Positions 18,820-28,006 of a stretch of DNA of 64,000 bases are shown here, in pieces. The notes beneath the pieces were generated by a model. That model did no database searches, was not told where the DNA came from, and saw only the letters and a program-made list of their open reading frames with translations. This DNA comes from JAEMQF01 sp963775015 (GTDB lineage Bacteria > Pseudomonadota > Gammaproteobacteria > Burkholderiales > Burkholderiaceae_C). Location of the stretch: positions 372,001-436,000 of the forward strand of contig CAVZHI010000001.1 of the NCBI GenBank assembly GCA_963775015.1, read 5' to 3'. Each line of letters starts with the position of its first letter. Position 1 is the stretch's first letter. A program made the translations under genes and the position numbers.

Positions 18820-21000
18820 TCAGCGCTGCGTGGTCAGCTGCGCCGGCCGCTTGGCCTGGGTGAACGACACCAGTTCCTGCCGGTCGTTCTGCTCCCAGCG
18901 GCCGTCCCTCAGCCGAACCTTGATCTCCTGCACGATGTCGGCATTGACGCCTGGGCTCACCCAGATGTCACGTTCAATGTGGGCGCCGAGTTCAAGATTG
19001 AACCCACGCGCTTCGATCTTGTAAGTGTCGAACGTGCCAGCCGCCACCGTGACTCGTTCCTTGCCCACCACCTTCAAGTCGTATTGATACGTGTAGACGA
19101 TGCCGTTCGGTCGCGTCTGCTTGAATCGTGTCTGCCACTTTTTGCCGGCGAATAGCTCCGCAGGGTAGAACTGCCGCGGCGTGCTCAACGTGCCCACCCG
19201 ATTGCTGGTGGTGTTGCCCATCAGGTCCGACTCGAACTCGCCGCCGTTGTAGACCACGCGTTCACCGTTGACGTCGACATCGGTCACCTTCATCACGAGC
19301 CTTTTGCTCGCCTTGGTGAACGCATCGATCACGGCAATGTTCGTCTCGTCGCCCACGGTGTACTCGCGTTGGTGTTCGTTGAAGCCCTGGTAGTACGGCG
19401 TGGACGTCAGCACAGTGGGGTTGGGCGACGGCTGCGTCGCGGCGGCCAGCAGGGGCTTCTGCTGCTCCGCCAGGCGGGCCTGCTCTCGCTGTTGCTCTTC
19501 GGCCTCCCGCTGCAGCGCCAGACGTTCGCCTGCTGCCTTCTCGGTGCGGGCACGGTCGGCGGCGTAGGCCTGCGCCTGCAGCGCCTGGATGCGCCGCAGT
19601 TCGGCCTGCGCCGCCTCGGCCTTGGCCGCAGCGACGCGTGCGGCCTCCTGCTCTGCCGCAGCCCGTCGCGCAGCTTCCTGGGCGGCAGCGACCTGCGCTG
19701 CCTGCGCATGGGCGGCCGCGCGACCAACCGCCTCCTTCTGGGCGGTAGCCTGAGCAAGTTCTTGCGCACGGCGGTTCGCCTGTGCCAATGCCTCGGCTTG
19801 CGCAGCCGCCTGAAGTTGAAGAGCCTCCTGCGCCTCGGCGTCGCGCCGGGCTTGCTGCACGCGTTCTTCTTCGGCGAGCTGCGCTGCCAGGCGTTGGTGC
19901 TCGGTTTGCTCGGCACGTCGCCTAGCCTCCGCCTCACGCGCGGCCAGGGCTTCGGCAGCCTTTCGCGCCTCTAGCATCGCCAGCTGTTGCTTGCGTTGCG
20001 CTTCTTCTGCAATGGCAGCCGCGAGCAGGCGGTTCAGCCGCGATTGGGCCAGTTCGCTGGCACTGCCGCTGGGGAACTCACGGATGAAGCCAGCCAGCAT
20101 CTCGGGGTCTGTGCTCGTCTTGACCTTGCGCCAACTCGTCATCTCGCGCTCCAGCAGCTGATCGAGCTCAGCGTCAGAGAGACGGCGCCTGGCGTGCCGC
20201 ATGATGTAGACATCCTCTTCCAGCGAAGTGCTCTCCCAAGGCACCTGCGCACCCCTGGTGGCCAGGCGCACGCCCAGGCGTACACGTTTGAAGGCGTCTT
20301 CCAGCCTCGCGCCCGGCACCGCCAACTCGAGCAGCAGATGGCTGGTGTACAGGCCATTGGCACCTGCGCCATCCTGAGCGACGGCGCCGGGCGCGGTGGC
20401 ATAGGCCAGCAGGCTGCCCGACGGCGCGTCGAACTGACTGAGTCCCTTGGCCGACGGTCGGAAAGCGCCTTCGAACGGGTCGTCGCGGCAGGCGTCGAGG
20501 ATGATGAGAAAGGTGCGGTCCTTGGCGTGCTCCATGTGGCGCAACAAGTCGCTGATATCCACGGTCTGCCTGGGCACGTCGGCGGCGCTGCGGATGTCGG
20601 CGCTCACCGGGACAATGTAGTTGCGCCAGTCCTGCTGCAGACCGTGGCCAGCGTAGTAGAAGAGGCCGAGCTTGACAGCGGGATTCTGGATGCGCCTGCC
20701 GAATCGTTCCACTGCCGCCTGCAGCCCCGCGAGATCGAGGTCGAGCTGCTTGTCAACCTGGAACTCCGCCCGGGTAAGCAACTCGGCCATGGCGTTGGCG
20801 TCGTTCTTCGGGTTGACCAGCGGCGAGACCCGGTAGGTCGAGTTGCCGATGACCAGCGCTACGCGGTCGGATGCGGGCACAGCCGGGACGGCCACCAACG
20901 TCCAGAGACATGACGCGACCAGCCATTGCACAGCCCGCGTCTGCCGCCGCGTCGCCTTTCGCGGCGAAATATCAGGGCGCGTTCTCAGCTGGGCGGGCAT
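18820..21000 (-). CDS. Exported caspase-like (C14) protease with coiled coil and C-terminal beta domain
   Basis: A 726-residue protein with a hydrophobic export signal (WLVASCLWTLVAVPAVPA, cut near residue 43) preceded by a long basic region. Residues 45-270 form a caspase/metacaspase-like domain: RVALVIGNSTYRVSPLVNPKNDA, catalytic His119 in YYAGHG and Cys171 in ILDACRDDPF. Residues about 320-530 are an Ala/Glu/Arg/Gln-rich coiled coil. The last 180 residues (YTVGDETNIAVID to the end) resemble DUF3108-like beta domains of exported proteins. Bacterial caspase homologues cleave after Arg or Lys and often act in stress or conflict systems, usually in the cytoplasm; here a signal is present. It is the first complete gene of the minus-strand block leading to the NHL and CHASE2 genes. 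Confidence 0.86.
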   Translation of the reverse strand: MPAQLRTRPDISPRKATRRQTRAVQWLVASCLWTLVAVPAVPASDRVALVIGNSTYRVSPLVNPKNDANAMAELLTRAEFQVDKQLDLDLAGLQAAVERFGRRIQNPAVKLGLFYYAGHGLQQDWRNYIVPVSADIRSAADVPRQTVDISDLLRHMEHAKDRTFLIILDACRDDPFEGAFRPSAKGLSQFDAPSGSLLAYATAPGAVAQDGAGANGLYTSHLLLELAVPGARLEDAFKRVRLGVRLATRGAQVPWESTSLEEDVYIMRHARRRLSDAELDQLLEREMTSWRKVKTSTDPEMLAGFIREFPSGSASELAQSRLNRLLAAAIAEEAQRKQQLAMLEARKAAEALAAREAEARRRAEQTEHQRLAAQLAEEERVQQARRDAEAQEALQLQAAAQAEALAQANRRAQELAQATAQKEAVGRAAAHAQAAQVAAAQEAARRAAAEQEAARVAAAKAEAAQAELRRIQALQAQAYAADRARTEKAAGERLALQREAEEQQREQARLAEQQKPLLAAATQPSPNPTVLTSTPYYQGFNEHQREYTVGDETNIAVIDAFTKASKRLVMKVTDVDVNGERVVYNGGEFESDLMGNTTSNRVGTLSTPRQFYPAELFAGKKWQTRFKQTRPNGIVYTYQYDLKVVGKERVTVAAGTFDTYKIEARGFNLELGAHIERDIWVSPGVNADIVQEIKVRLRDGRWEQNDRQELVSFTQAKRPAQLTTQR

Positions 21001-21319
21001 GGGCGAACGGTCAATGGATCATATGGAGCAGCGTTGCAAACGCCGCATTGCTGGGCGCCGGCTCAGCCAAGATTCGACGCAATTGCAGCCGCTCCGACTC
21101 CGGGAGCTGCTTAATCGCAAGCACACCGCCTTCGTTCACTTGTGCGGGCGCGGCGTGCCCGAAAATCCAACAACGAAAAACAGCGCGACCTGCGCGAACA
21201 CGCTACTCCAAGTCTTCGTGTGCCAATGCGTCGCGCTCTCGCGGTGCCGTTGAAACAAGTCAGTGCACAGCATCTTTCGTCAATTCGCCTGAAGCGGTAC
21301 GCGTTGCGCCGCCGAGCCT
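21001..21319. other. Intergenic region upstream of the caspase-like gene
   Basis: About 320 bases with no ORF I can support on either strand and a visibly lower GC content than the neighbours. It probably carries the promoter of the caspase-NHL block. I could not identify a clear -35/-10 pair or terminator. Confidence 0.4.
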
Positions 21320-21574
21320 TCAACCCGGGTCACCAACCAAGGTGAACGGCGCCCAGAAGAAAGGGGTGGAAAACTTGGGAGTACGCAGGACTTTGACCTG
21401 CGCCGCCTGCATCGCCAGCGCCTTGGACTGCGCCGCCCAGCGCTGATAAAACTCAGTCATGAGCAACTGCGCAGATTTGTCGTCCACCGGCCACAGCGAA
21501 AACAGCGCGGCAAGCGCACCGGTGGACAGGACGGAACGCTTGAAGAAGCAGCCCAGCAGACGGGTCGATTTCAT
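21320..21574 (-). pseudogene. C-terminal remnant of a CHAT-domain protein
   Basis: An 84-residue open stretch whose text (STGALAALFSLWPVDD, then MTEFYQRWAAQSKALAMQAA and FSTPFFWAPFTLVGDPG) matches only the last strands and helices of a CHAT domain. These follow the catalytic Cys in the intact gene at 10.3-13.3 kb. The His-Cys dyad and everything upstream are missing, and the first dozen residues (MKSTRLLGCFFKR) do not fit the family. It is therefore a leftover of a third CHAT gene that once preceded the caspase-like gene on the same strand. It could still be translated from the ATG at 21574, but as a fragment without activity. Confidence 0.75.
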
Positions 21575-21612
21575 GGCGCGCGCCCAGGGGGATGTTGATC
21601 CCCGGGGGTGTA

Positions 21613-23256
21613 TCACGCACGCGTCGAAATGGCCATCCCCTCGATCAATGAGTCGCGCAACATGCGCTTCAGCACTTTCCCATTCGCATTTCGCGGCAAC
21701 GGCGCAACGCTCCAGGTGAGCGTTTCCGGCACTTTGTAGTCGGCCAGGCGCGCCGCGCAATGGGCTCGGACCGCCGCGGCGTCGTGCGCCATGTCGGGGG
21801 CGTAGACGAAGGCGTGTACACGCTCGCCGAGCACAGGACAGGGCCTGCCGATCACCGCCGCCTCGATCACGCCGGGCAGCGCCATCAGCGCGTTCTCGAC
21901 TTCGACCGAGTAGACCTTGAAGCCGCCGCGGTTCAGCATGTCCTTCCTGCGGTCGAAGATGCGCACGAAGCCTTGCGCGTCGATCGAGCCCAGATCGCCC
22001 GAATGCCAATGGCCGGCAGTGAAGGAGCTGGCTGTCGCGGAAGCGTTGTCCCAATAGCCCGGGATCACCATGGGACCGCCGATCCAGAGTTCGCCGGTGT
22101 CGCCGGGCGCGACTTCAACGCCCTGCTCGTCCATCACGACGATGTGTGCGCAGGGCAGCGCAACGCCCACGCTGTCGGCGTGCTCGCGCGTCAGGCCGGC
22201 GGGCATCATCGTCACCGGCGACGTCGTCTCAGTTGCGCCATAGGCGTTGATCAGCACAAGGTTCGGCACCGCAACGCGCAGCGCGTCGATCGTCGCCACC
22301 GGCATCGGCGCGCCGCCGTACCCGCCGATGCGCCAGCGCGTCAGATCGGCTTGCGCAAACCCCGACGCGAGCAGGCACAAGGTGTACATCGCGGGCACCA
22401 TGAGCGTGTGCGTGATGCGTTCGCGCGCCATCAGGTCCACGAAGTCGCCCGCCTTGAACGCGGGAACGACGATCACGGTGCCGCCGACGTGCACCATCGC
22501 GAGCAGGATCGCGACCAGACCGGTGACATGGCTCGCCGGCACCGCGAGCGCCGAGCGGTCGTCGGCGCGAAGCTTCATGCACGCTTCGTAGTGCAGCACC
22601 GAATGCGCGAGATTGAAGTGCGTCAGCATCGCGCCCTTCGGGTGGCCGGTCGTTCCCGAGGTGTAGAGGATCACCGCCGTGGCGTGTTCGTTCACCGGCG
22701 CGACATTCACCTCGGGGTGCGCCGCGAGTGGCGCCGCGGCGGTGACGTCGGCCAGACTTTCGGTACCGCCGCTGCCCGCGCCGACCGCGATGCGCAGCGC
22801 GAGCGTCGGAACTTCGCGCGGATCGGGAATCCGCTCTGCCAGGTCGGCGTCGAAGACGATTGCTTTTGCGCTGCATTGCTTGAGCAGGAAGGTGAGCCCG
22901 GCGCGAACTTCGCGCACCCCGATCGGCACCGCGATCGCGTGCAGGCGCTGCACGGCGAAGAAGACGAATGCGAATTCAGGACGGTTCGAGATGAACAGCG
23001 CAACCCGATCGCCCGCGCCGATACCACGCGCCGCCAGGCCGGCGGCGATTTGCGACGCGCATTGGTCCAGCTCGGCGTATGTCCAGCGCTCTGCCTCGCA
23101 CACCAGCGCCTCGTGCGCGCCGCGTTCGCGCACCGCGCGCGCCAGCATCGCGTTCACGCTCGGCGGGCGCTGCACAAACGCGTGCACGAGGCGGTCCGGC
23201 GCAGGCGCTTCGACGCGCATGGCCGGCACCGGGTAACCCTGCCAGGGGTCGTTCAT
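21613..23256 (-). CDS. AMP-forming acyl-/aryl-CoA ligase-like enzyme
   Basis: Class I adenylate-forming enzyme of 547 aa that activates a carboxylic acid with ATP and normally transfers it to CoA. Motifs: the phosphate loop YTSGTTGHPKG (about residues 198-208), NAYGATETTSP, the GELWIGGPMVIPGYW and HSGDLGSID hinge region, the DRRKDMLNRGG hinge, and the catalytic Lys in NANGKVLKR near the C-terminus. All are intact. It lies four bases downstream of the second livF gene and is the last gene of the minus-strand catabolic block. The likely role is activation of an acid taken up by that Liv system. Whether the substrate is fatty or aromatic cannot be decided from these motifs. Confidence 0.88.
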   Translation of the reverse strand: MNDPWQGYPVPAMRVEAPAPDRLVHAFVQRPPSVNAMLARAVRERGAHEALVCEAERWTYAELDQCASQIAAGLAARGIGAGDRVALFISNRPEFAFVFFAVQRLHAIAVPIGVREVRAGLTFLLKQCSAKAIVFDADLAERIPDPREVPTLALRIAVGAGSGGTESLADVTAAAPLAAHPEVNVAPVNEHATAVILYTSGTTGHPKGAMLTHFNLAHSVLHYEACMKLRADDRSALAVPASHVTGLVAILLAMVHVGGTVIVVPAFKAGDFVDLMARERITHTLMVPAMYTLCLLASGFAQADLTRWRIGGYGGAPMPVATIDALRVAVPNLVLINAYGATETTSPVTMMPAGLTREHADSVGVALPCAHIVVMDEQGVEVAPGDTGELWIGGPMVIPGYWDNASATASSFTAGHWHSGDLGSIDAQGFVRIFDRRKDMLNRGGFKVYSVEVENALMALPGVIEAAVIGRPCPVLGERVHAFVYAPDMAHDAAAVRAHCAARLADYKVPETLTWSVAPLPRNANGKVLKRMLRDSLIEGMAISTRA

Positions 23257-23260
23257 CGAT

Positions 23261-23929
23261 TCACGCCGCCGAACCCGACGCCGGCGGCGCGACCCAGTTC
23301 GCGCCGCGCTCGATCGTGAACTCGGTGTCGACCAGGTCGCGCGAATGGTTCAGGTCGGACTGTGCGATCAGCACCGCCATCTTGCCGTCGCGCAGGCTGC
23401 CGATCACGTCGGCGAGGCGGTTCGCCAGCGCCGGCGCGACGCCTTCGAAAGGCTCATCGAGCAGCAGCAGCTTGGTTCCGACGGCAAGCGCTCGCGCCAG
23501 GGCAACGAGCTTTTGCTGGCCGCCCGAGAGCAGCAGCGCGCGCCGCTCGCGCATCTCCTTCAACTCGGGCAGAACGCTGTAGACGAACTCGAGACGCGGC
23601 GCTGCTTGCAGATGCTTTGACGCCCACACCGGAACGAGGATGTTCTCCTCGACGGACAGCTCGGGAACGAGGCCGCGGTCTTCGGGCATGTAGCCGATGC
23701 CAAGCGCGGCGCGTGCGTGGCGCGGCAGCTGGCTCAGGTCCTGCCCGTCGAAGGCGATGCGGCCTTGTGTCACGCCCAGGTGCCCCATCACGGCGCGGAT
23801 CAGCGTCGTCTTGCCCGCGCCGTTGCGCCCGACGAGCCCGACCATTCGGCCTTCGGGAACCGCGAGCGTCAGCCCACGCAGCACCTGCACCGACTGGATT
23901 CCGACGTGGATCGCGTCAACGCTGAGCAT
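23261..23929 (-). CDS. livF: LIV-type ABC ATPase LivF (second system)
   Basis: ATPase of 222 aa, complete. Walker A is GRNGAGKTT, the signature region is LLSGGQQKLVALARAL and Walker B is LLLLDEPFEGV. Switch region IAQSDLN has Ser-Asp instead of the more common His, a known variation in LivF. The ATG at 23927-23929 is favoured because MLSVDAIHVG is the usual beginning; it overlaps the livG stop by 14 bases. It ends four bases before the CoA-ligase-like gene. The system is complete: livK, livH, livM, livG and livF, in that order. Confidence 0.88.
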   Translation of the reverse strand: MLSVDAIHVGIQSVQVLRGLTLAVPEGRMVGLVGRNGAGKTTLIRAVMGHLGVTQGRIAFDGQDLSQLPRHARAALGIGYMPEDRGLVPELSVEENILVPVWASKHLQAAPRLEFVYSVLPELKEMRERRALLLSGGQQKLVALARALAVGTKLLLLDEPFEGVAPALANRLADVIGSLRDGKMAVLIAQSDLNHSRDLVDTEFTIERGANWVAPPASGSAA

Positions 23930-24689
23930 GGCGGACCTCAGGCGAACCGGTGACGTAGCGCCGCACTTCCTCGAGGCCGAGGGCGACTGCGGGAACGTCG
24001 TCGGCAATGATTCGTCCGCTGTAGAACGCGAGCACGCGGTCGGCGTAGCGCTGCACGATGTCCATGTCGTGTTCGACGAACAGCACCGTCAGCGCCTGCG
24101 CACCGAGCGCCTGCATCACGATGTCCATCATCGGGAATTTTTCTTCGGCGGAAACGCCGCTCGTCGGCTCATCGAGCAGCAGCAACTTGGCCTCGCCGGT
24201 GAGCGCCATCGCGATGTCGAGCAGTTTGCGCACGCCCCCGGGCAGCTCGGCGGCGCGCCGGTCGCGGTGTTCGGTGAGGCGAAAGCGCGCGAGCAGTTCG
24301 TCGGCGCGCGCGAGCGCGTCTCGGCGCCGCGCCGGCTGCCAGAACGACAGCTTCTCGCCATGGCACGCGCACGCGACGAGCATGTTCTCGAGCACGCTGA
24401 GTTCGGCGCACAACTGCGGAATCTGGAACGACCGCGCAACACCGAGGCGCGTGATCGTGCGTGGCGAGAGCTGCGTGATGTCGAGCTCGCCGAAGTGGAT
24501 CGACCCCGCGTCAGGCTTCATGTAGCCCGTGATCATGTTGACGAACGTCGTCTTGCCCGCGCCATTGCTGCCGATCAGGCTGAGGCGCTGGCCGACGGGG
24601 ATGTCGACGTTAATCTCGCTCGCGGCGACGACGGCGCCGAAGCGCTTTTCGATTCCCGAGGCACGCAGCAAGACAGAGGGCGTCGTCAC
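23916..24689 (-). CDS. livG: LIV-type ABC ATPase LivG (second system)
   Basis: ATPase of 257 aa, intact. Walker A GSNGAGKTT, RSFQIPQL Q-loop segment, signature LPGGVRKLLDIAMAL (degenerate, P for S, common in LivG), Walker B LLLLDEPTSGV and switch VEHDMDIV are all present. The GTG at 24689 overlaps the livM stop (GTGA) and is the only start that fits; the reading frame remains open far upstream only because of GC-rich sequence. The gene overlaps livF by 14 bases, so translation is coupled along the operon. Confidence 0.88.
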   Translation of the reverse strand: MTTPSVLLRASGIEKRFGAVVAASEINVDIPVGQRLSLIGSNGAGKTTFVNMITGYMKPDAGSIHFGELDITQLSPRTITRLGVARSFQIPQLCAELSVLENMLVACACHGEKLSFWQPARRRDALARADELLARFRLTEHRDRRAAELPGGVRKLLDIAMALTGEAKLLLLDEPTSGVSAEEKFPMMDIVMQALGAQALTVLFVEHDMDIVQRYADRVLAFYSGRIIADDVPAVALGLEEVRRYVTGSPEVRHAQR

Positions 24690-25652
24690 TTGCCACCTCC
24701 GAGCCGCTTGAACCACTCGCGGTCGAACCACAGCGAGCCGATGCCGCGCGGCAGGAAGCGGATCACGAACAGCAGGAACAGCCCGAGCGACAACTGCCAG
24801 GTGTTGGGAAAGTAGAGGCTGGAGAACGAGCGCACGACTTCGAGCACGGTGGACGCGACGAACACGGCGAGAACGCTTTGCCAGCCGGCGAGGATGGCGA
24901 CGAAGACGAACTCGCCGGACGTCGTCCAGTAGCTGAAGTTCGGGTCGATGTGGCCGAGCGACATGACGGTGAGCGCGCCGCCCGCGCCGCCGGCGAACGC
25001 GGCGAGAATGAAGTTCACTGCCATGACGCGCCGCACCGAGCCGCCGAGGTATTCGACGCGCAGTTCGTTGTCGCGCGCCGCCAGGCTCACGAGGCCGCGC
25101 ATCGAGTCGAAGTAGATCCGCGACAGCAGCGCGAGCGCGCGGCGAAATACAACCGTCACGCTGTAGAGCACGTAGCCGACACGTGCGTCGGGCAGGGCTT
25201 TGGCCGAAGAGCGTTGCGCGCCCCATGTTGAAGCCGTCGGACCCGCCGAGCGCCTCGGTCTTGACGAGCGCGCCGTAGGCGACCATCGACAGCGCGAGCG
25301 TCAACATCGCAAAGAAGATGCCGCGGTAGCGCGACAGCAGCGGTGCGAACGGCGCAGCAATCAAGGTCGCCGCAGCGCCGCCGAGCAGCGCCAGGCCGAC
25401 CGCGTCCGTGATGCCGAGTTTGTTGAAGCCCAGCGCCGCCGCATACGCGCCGGCAGCGAACACCAGGCCCTGGCCGAACGACACGACGCCGCCACGCATC
25501 AGCAGCACGATGCCCAGACTCACGAGTCCATGCGACGCGGCCATCGTGATCAGGAACGTCAGCCACTTCGGCATGAACGCTCCGGCGATCACGAGCAGCA
25601 GCGTGAACGCCGCTCCGGCGAGCAGGAAGCGGGCGCCCGGCGCACGCGTCAT
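24686..25652 (-). CDS. livM: LIV-type ABC permease LivM (second system), one frameshift
   Basis: Inner-membrane permease, about 321 aa when corrected. The N-terminal half (FLITMAASHGLVSLGIVLLMRGGVVSFGQ is the expected LivM opening) runs from the ATG at 25650-25652. The C-terminal half contains the ATPase-contact loop (GLVSLAARDNELRVEYLG) and ends FDREWFKRLGGGK. The frame changes near base 25205, at LFG/KALPDARVGY. The start overlaps the livH stop (ATGA). Apart from the shift, every membrane segment is present, so an assembly error is as likely as decay. Confidence 0.84.
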
Positions 25653-26546
25653 ATCTTGCGCGCCTGAACTTGCTGGAACAGCCCCTCGGGGCGGAACATC
25701 AGTACCGCAGCCATCACGATGTAGATCGAGAAGAGCTCGGCGACCGGCCACAAGTGCACTGCCATGGATCGCGCCAGGCCGACGATCAACGCGCCGATCG
25801 CTGCGCCCGGAATGCTGCCCAGGCCGCCGATGATGACAACCGCAAACGAGACGATGATCACGCCGACCGACACGCCCGGCTGCACCGAGATCATCGGCGC
25901 CGTGAACGCGCCGCCGATCGCGGCGAGAAAGATGCCGATCGCAAACGCCGCCATGTAGACGCGCGACACGTTCACGCCCATGCTCGCTGCGACTTCTTCG
26001 CTGTGGATCACGGCGAGGACGATCTTGCCTTGACGGGTGCGGTTCAAGCCCCACCACACCGCCACGCCGATGATCGCCGCGAGGCCGACGAGGATGAAGT
26101 CGTAGCCGACGTAGACCTGCGTGCCGACCTCGACGTTGCCGAACAGGCCGTACGGCGCCGACACGTAGTACGGGTTCGCGCCCCAGATCAACTTCGTCAC
26201 GTCTTCCAGGATGAGGAACAGCGCGTAGGTGACGAGCACGAGCAGCACTTCGTCGCGGCCGTAGAAGAAGCGCAACAGGCCGCGCTCGATCGAGCGGCGC
26301 GACGAGCGCCGCTACCGCGACCGCCGCGAGCAGCAGGGCGACGATCGACCACGCCGGCGCAAATTTCAGCGCCGCGAACCAGCCGACGAAACTCGCCGCC
26401 GCGTACGCGCCGAGCGCGTAGAAACTGCCGTGCGCGATGTTCAGGATCTTCAGCACGCCGAACACGAGCGTCAGGCCGAGCGCGACGATGAACAGCCATG
26501 ACGCGTAGGTCAGGCCGTCGATGAAGATGGTGAGGGCGGTGCTCAT
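25649..26546 (-). CDS. livH: LIV-type ABC permease LivH (second system), one frameshift
   Basis: Inner-membrane permease, about 298 aa when corrected. The first part (LTYASWLFIVALGLTLVFG and LNIAHGSFYALGAY) and the second part (FFYGRDEVLLVLVTYALFL, then ASMGVNVSRVYMAAFAIG and GGLGSIPGAAIGALIVG) are typical LivH segments. They are in different frames, joined near base 26300 at RRSIERGLLRF. The ATG at 26544-26546 is the natural start, 18 bases downstream of the REP-like element that separates it from livK. Confidence 0.84.
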
Positions 26547-26564
26547 GCGGCTCCCAACCCGTGC

Positions 26565-26633
26565 GTCATCCCGGCGAACGCCGGGATCCACTTCGGTCCG
26601 CCAGCGGTGGATCCCGACTTGCGTCGGGATGAC
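26565..26633. repeat. REP-like palindromic element, second copy, between livK and livH
   Basis: A pair of inverted palindromes. GTCATCCCGGCG with its complement GCCGGGATCC spans 26565-26589. A second unit, starting GGATCCCGAC and ending GTCGGGATGAC, spans 26609-26633. The core matches the element at 4470-4571 almost base for base, and like that one it sits exactly between a LIV-type binding-protein gene and its permease gene. Confidence 0.8.
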
Positions 26634-26689
26634 GGCGTGCGGGGGTTGGCGCGAAGATCAGGGCGCGGTGGCCGATTCAGCACCACGCC

Positions 26690-28006
26690 TCAATTGCACT
26701 TGGCACCGGGAAACCCGGCCTTGATCCAGTCTTCCGACTTCATGTTCGCCGGCGGATTCACGCAGTCTGCGGGAAAGCGCTGGATGTCGTCGAGCATCAC
26801 CAGCTTCTTCGCTGCGTCGTAGCGCGTCTTGCCGATCGCCGTGTCTTGAATCGCCTGATGGCCGCCGCCGAGCGCCATGCGGATCTTGCCGGCGGGCGTG
26901 TCCCATTCGGAGCCGCGCAGCGCCGCGGCGAGCTGCTCGGGCGTCGGCTTCTTGCCGCCGTTCGCCGCCATCGCTTTTTCCACCGCGAGCTTCAGACCCA
27001 GCAGCGCCTGGATCATGCGGTTCGGCGCCTGCACGGGATAGATCGTGTACGCCTTCTGGTAAATGCCCCACCACCAGTCGTTCAACGCCGACTTCGGCGA
27101 GAGCAAGCCGTACTGACCGCGCGCGCCGAGGATCACGCCGTCGGGCATCTTGTCGCCCAGGCCCGGCAGCACATGGTCGCCCGCCGAGAAGACGAACTGG
27201 CTGCGCTTGAACAGGCCGCGCGGTGCGCCTTGCAGCACCAGCGCCTGCAGGTCTCCGCCCCACAGGCTCGAGTGCGTGACGTCGGCCGACTTGGCCATCA
27301 GCGCCGAAATCTCGGTGCCGTACTGGCCCGCGCCGAACTTGGGCAGCAAGTCTTCGCCCGGCTTCGAGCCGGGGTAGATCTTTTCCATCGACAGCAGAAA
27401 GTCCTTGCGCGAGTCCTGGCCCCAGGCGTAGTCCTGGTTGATCATGTTGAACGTGTCGGCCTTGATGTTGCGTGCTTTCAGGTAGCGTGCGAGAGCGACG
27501 TTATCCATCGTCGCGTGCGCCGCGGTGCGGAACACGTAGTTGTATTTGCCCTCCTCGAAAATTCTCGGCGTCCCGCAGTCGTAGAGGATGAGGAACTTCT
27601 TCATCTCCTCGGCGACCGGCGCGACCGCGAGGCAATCTCCCGAGCCGACGTAACCGACGACCGCGTCGACGTTTTCGCGGTCATAGAGGTTGCGCATTTC
27701 CTGCACCTGCTTCGTCGCGCCGCCGTTCTCGTCGACATAGATCGGCTCGATCTTCACGCCACCGAAGCCGGCCTGGTTGTAAGGCGCGGGCGCGGTGCCG
27801 GCGTTGAACGCCTCGATCACGACTTTGGCGCCGTTCACTGCCGGGATGCCGAAACTCTCCGCCGCCTGGCCGGAGAGGAAGCTCACGATGCCGAGCTTGA
27901 AGGTTTCCTGTGCCTGGGCGAGGGGCGCGGCGAGCGCGAACGCTGTTGCAGCCGCTGCGGCGGCAAGCGCCGCCCGCGCGGGTGCGCGGCGTATTGGGAA
28001 ATTCAT
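26690..28006 (-). CDS. livK: LIV-type ABC transporter substrate-binding protein (second system)
   Basis: Periplasmic binding protein of 438 aa. The ATG at 28004-28006 gives a clear signal peptide (FPIRRAPARA, then LAAAAAATAFALAAPLAQA, cut before QET). The mature protein opens FKLGIVSFLSGQAAESFG, typical of the family, and continues with NGGATKQVQEMRNLYDRENVDAVVG in the first lobe. It differs strongly from the livK-type protein at 3.3 kb, so the ligand is probably different. Some relatives of this branch bind aromatic acids. The neighbours (SMP-30 lactonase, SDR, Rieske oxygenase, CoA ligase) favour an aromatic or cyclic carboxylate rather than an amino acid. This is inference. Confidence 0.88.
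   Translation of the reverse strand: MNFPIRRAPARAALAAAAAATAFALAAPLAQAQETFKLGIVSFLSGQAAESFGIPAVNGAKVVIEAFNAGTAPAPYNQAGFGGVKIEPIYVDENGGATKQVQEMRNLYDRENVDAVVGYVGSGDCLAVAPVAEEMKKFLILYDCGTPRIFEEGKYNYVFRTAAHATMDNVALARYLKARNIKADTFNMINQDYAWGQDSRKDFLLSMEKIYPGSKPGEDLLPKFGAGQYGTEISALMAKSADVTHSSLWGGDLQALVLQGAPRGLFKRSQFVFSAGDHVLPGLGDKMPDGVILGARGQYGLLSPKSALNDWWWGIYQKAYTIYPVQAPNRMIQALLGLKLAVEKAMAANGGKKPTPEQLAAALRGSEWDTPAGKIRMALGGGHQAIQDTAIGKTRYDAAKKLVMLDDIQRFPADCVNPPANMKSEDWIKAGFPGAKCN

Noticed and set aside
9279..21574. The CHAT and caspase-like genes as a classical phage-defence system.
   Set aside because: The proteases have export signals, and no gasdermin, nuclease, reverse transcriptase or CRISPR gene stands nearby. 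An envelope function fits better.
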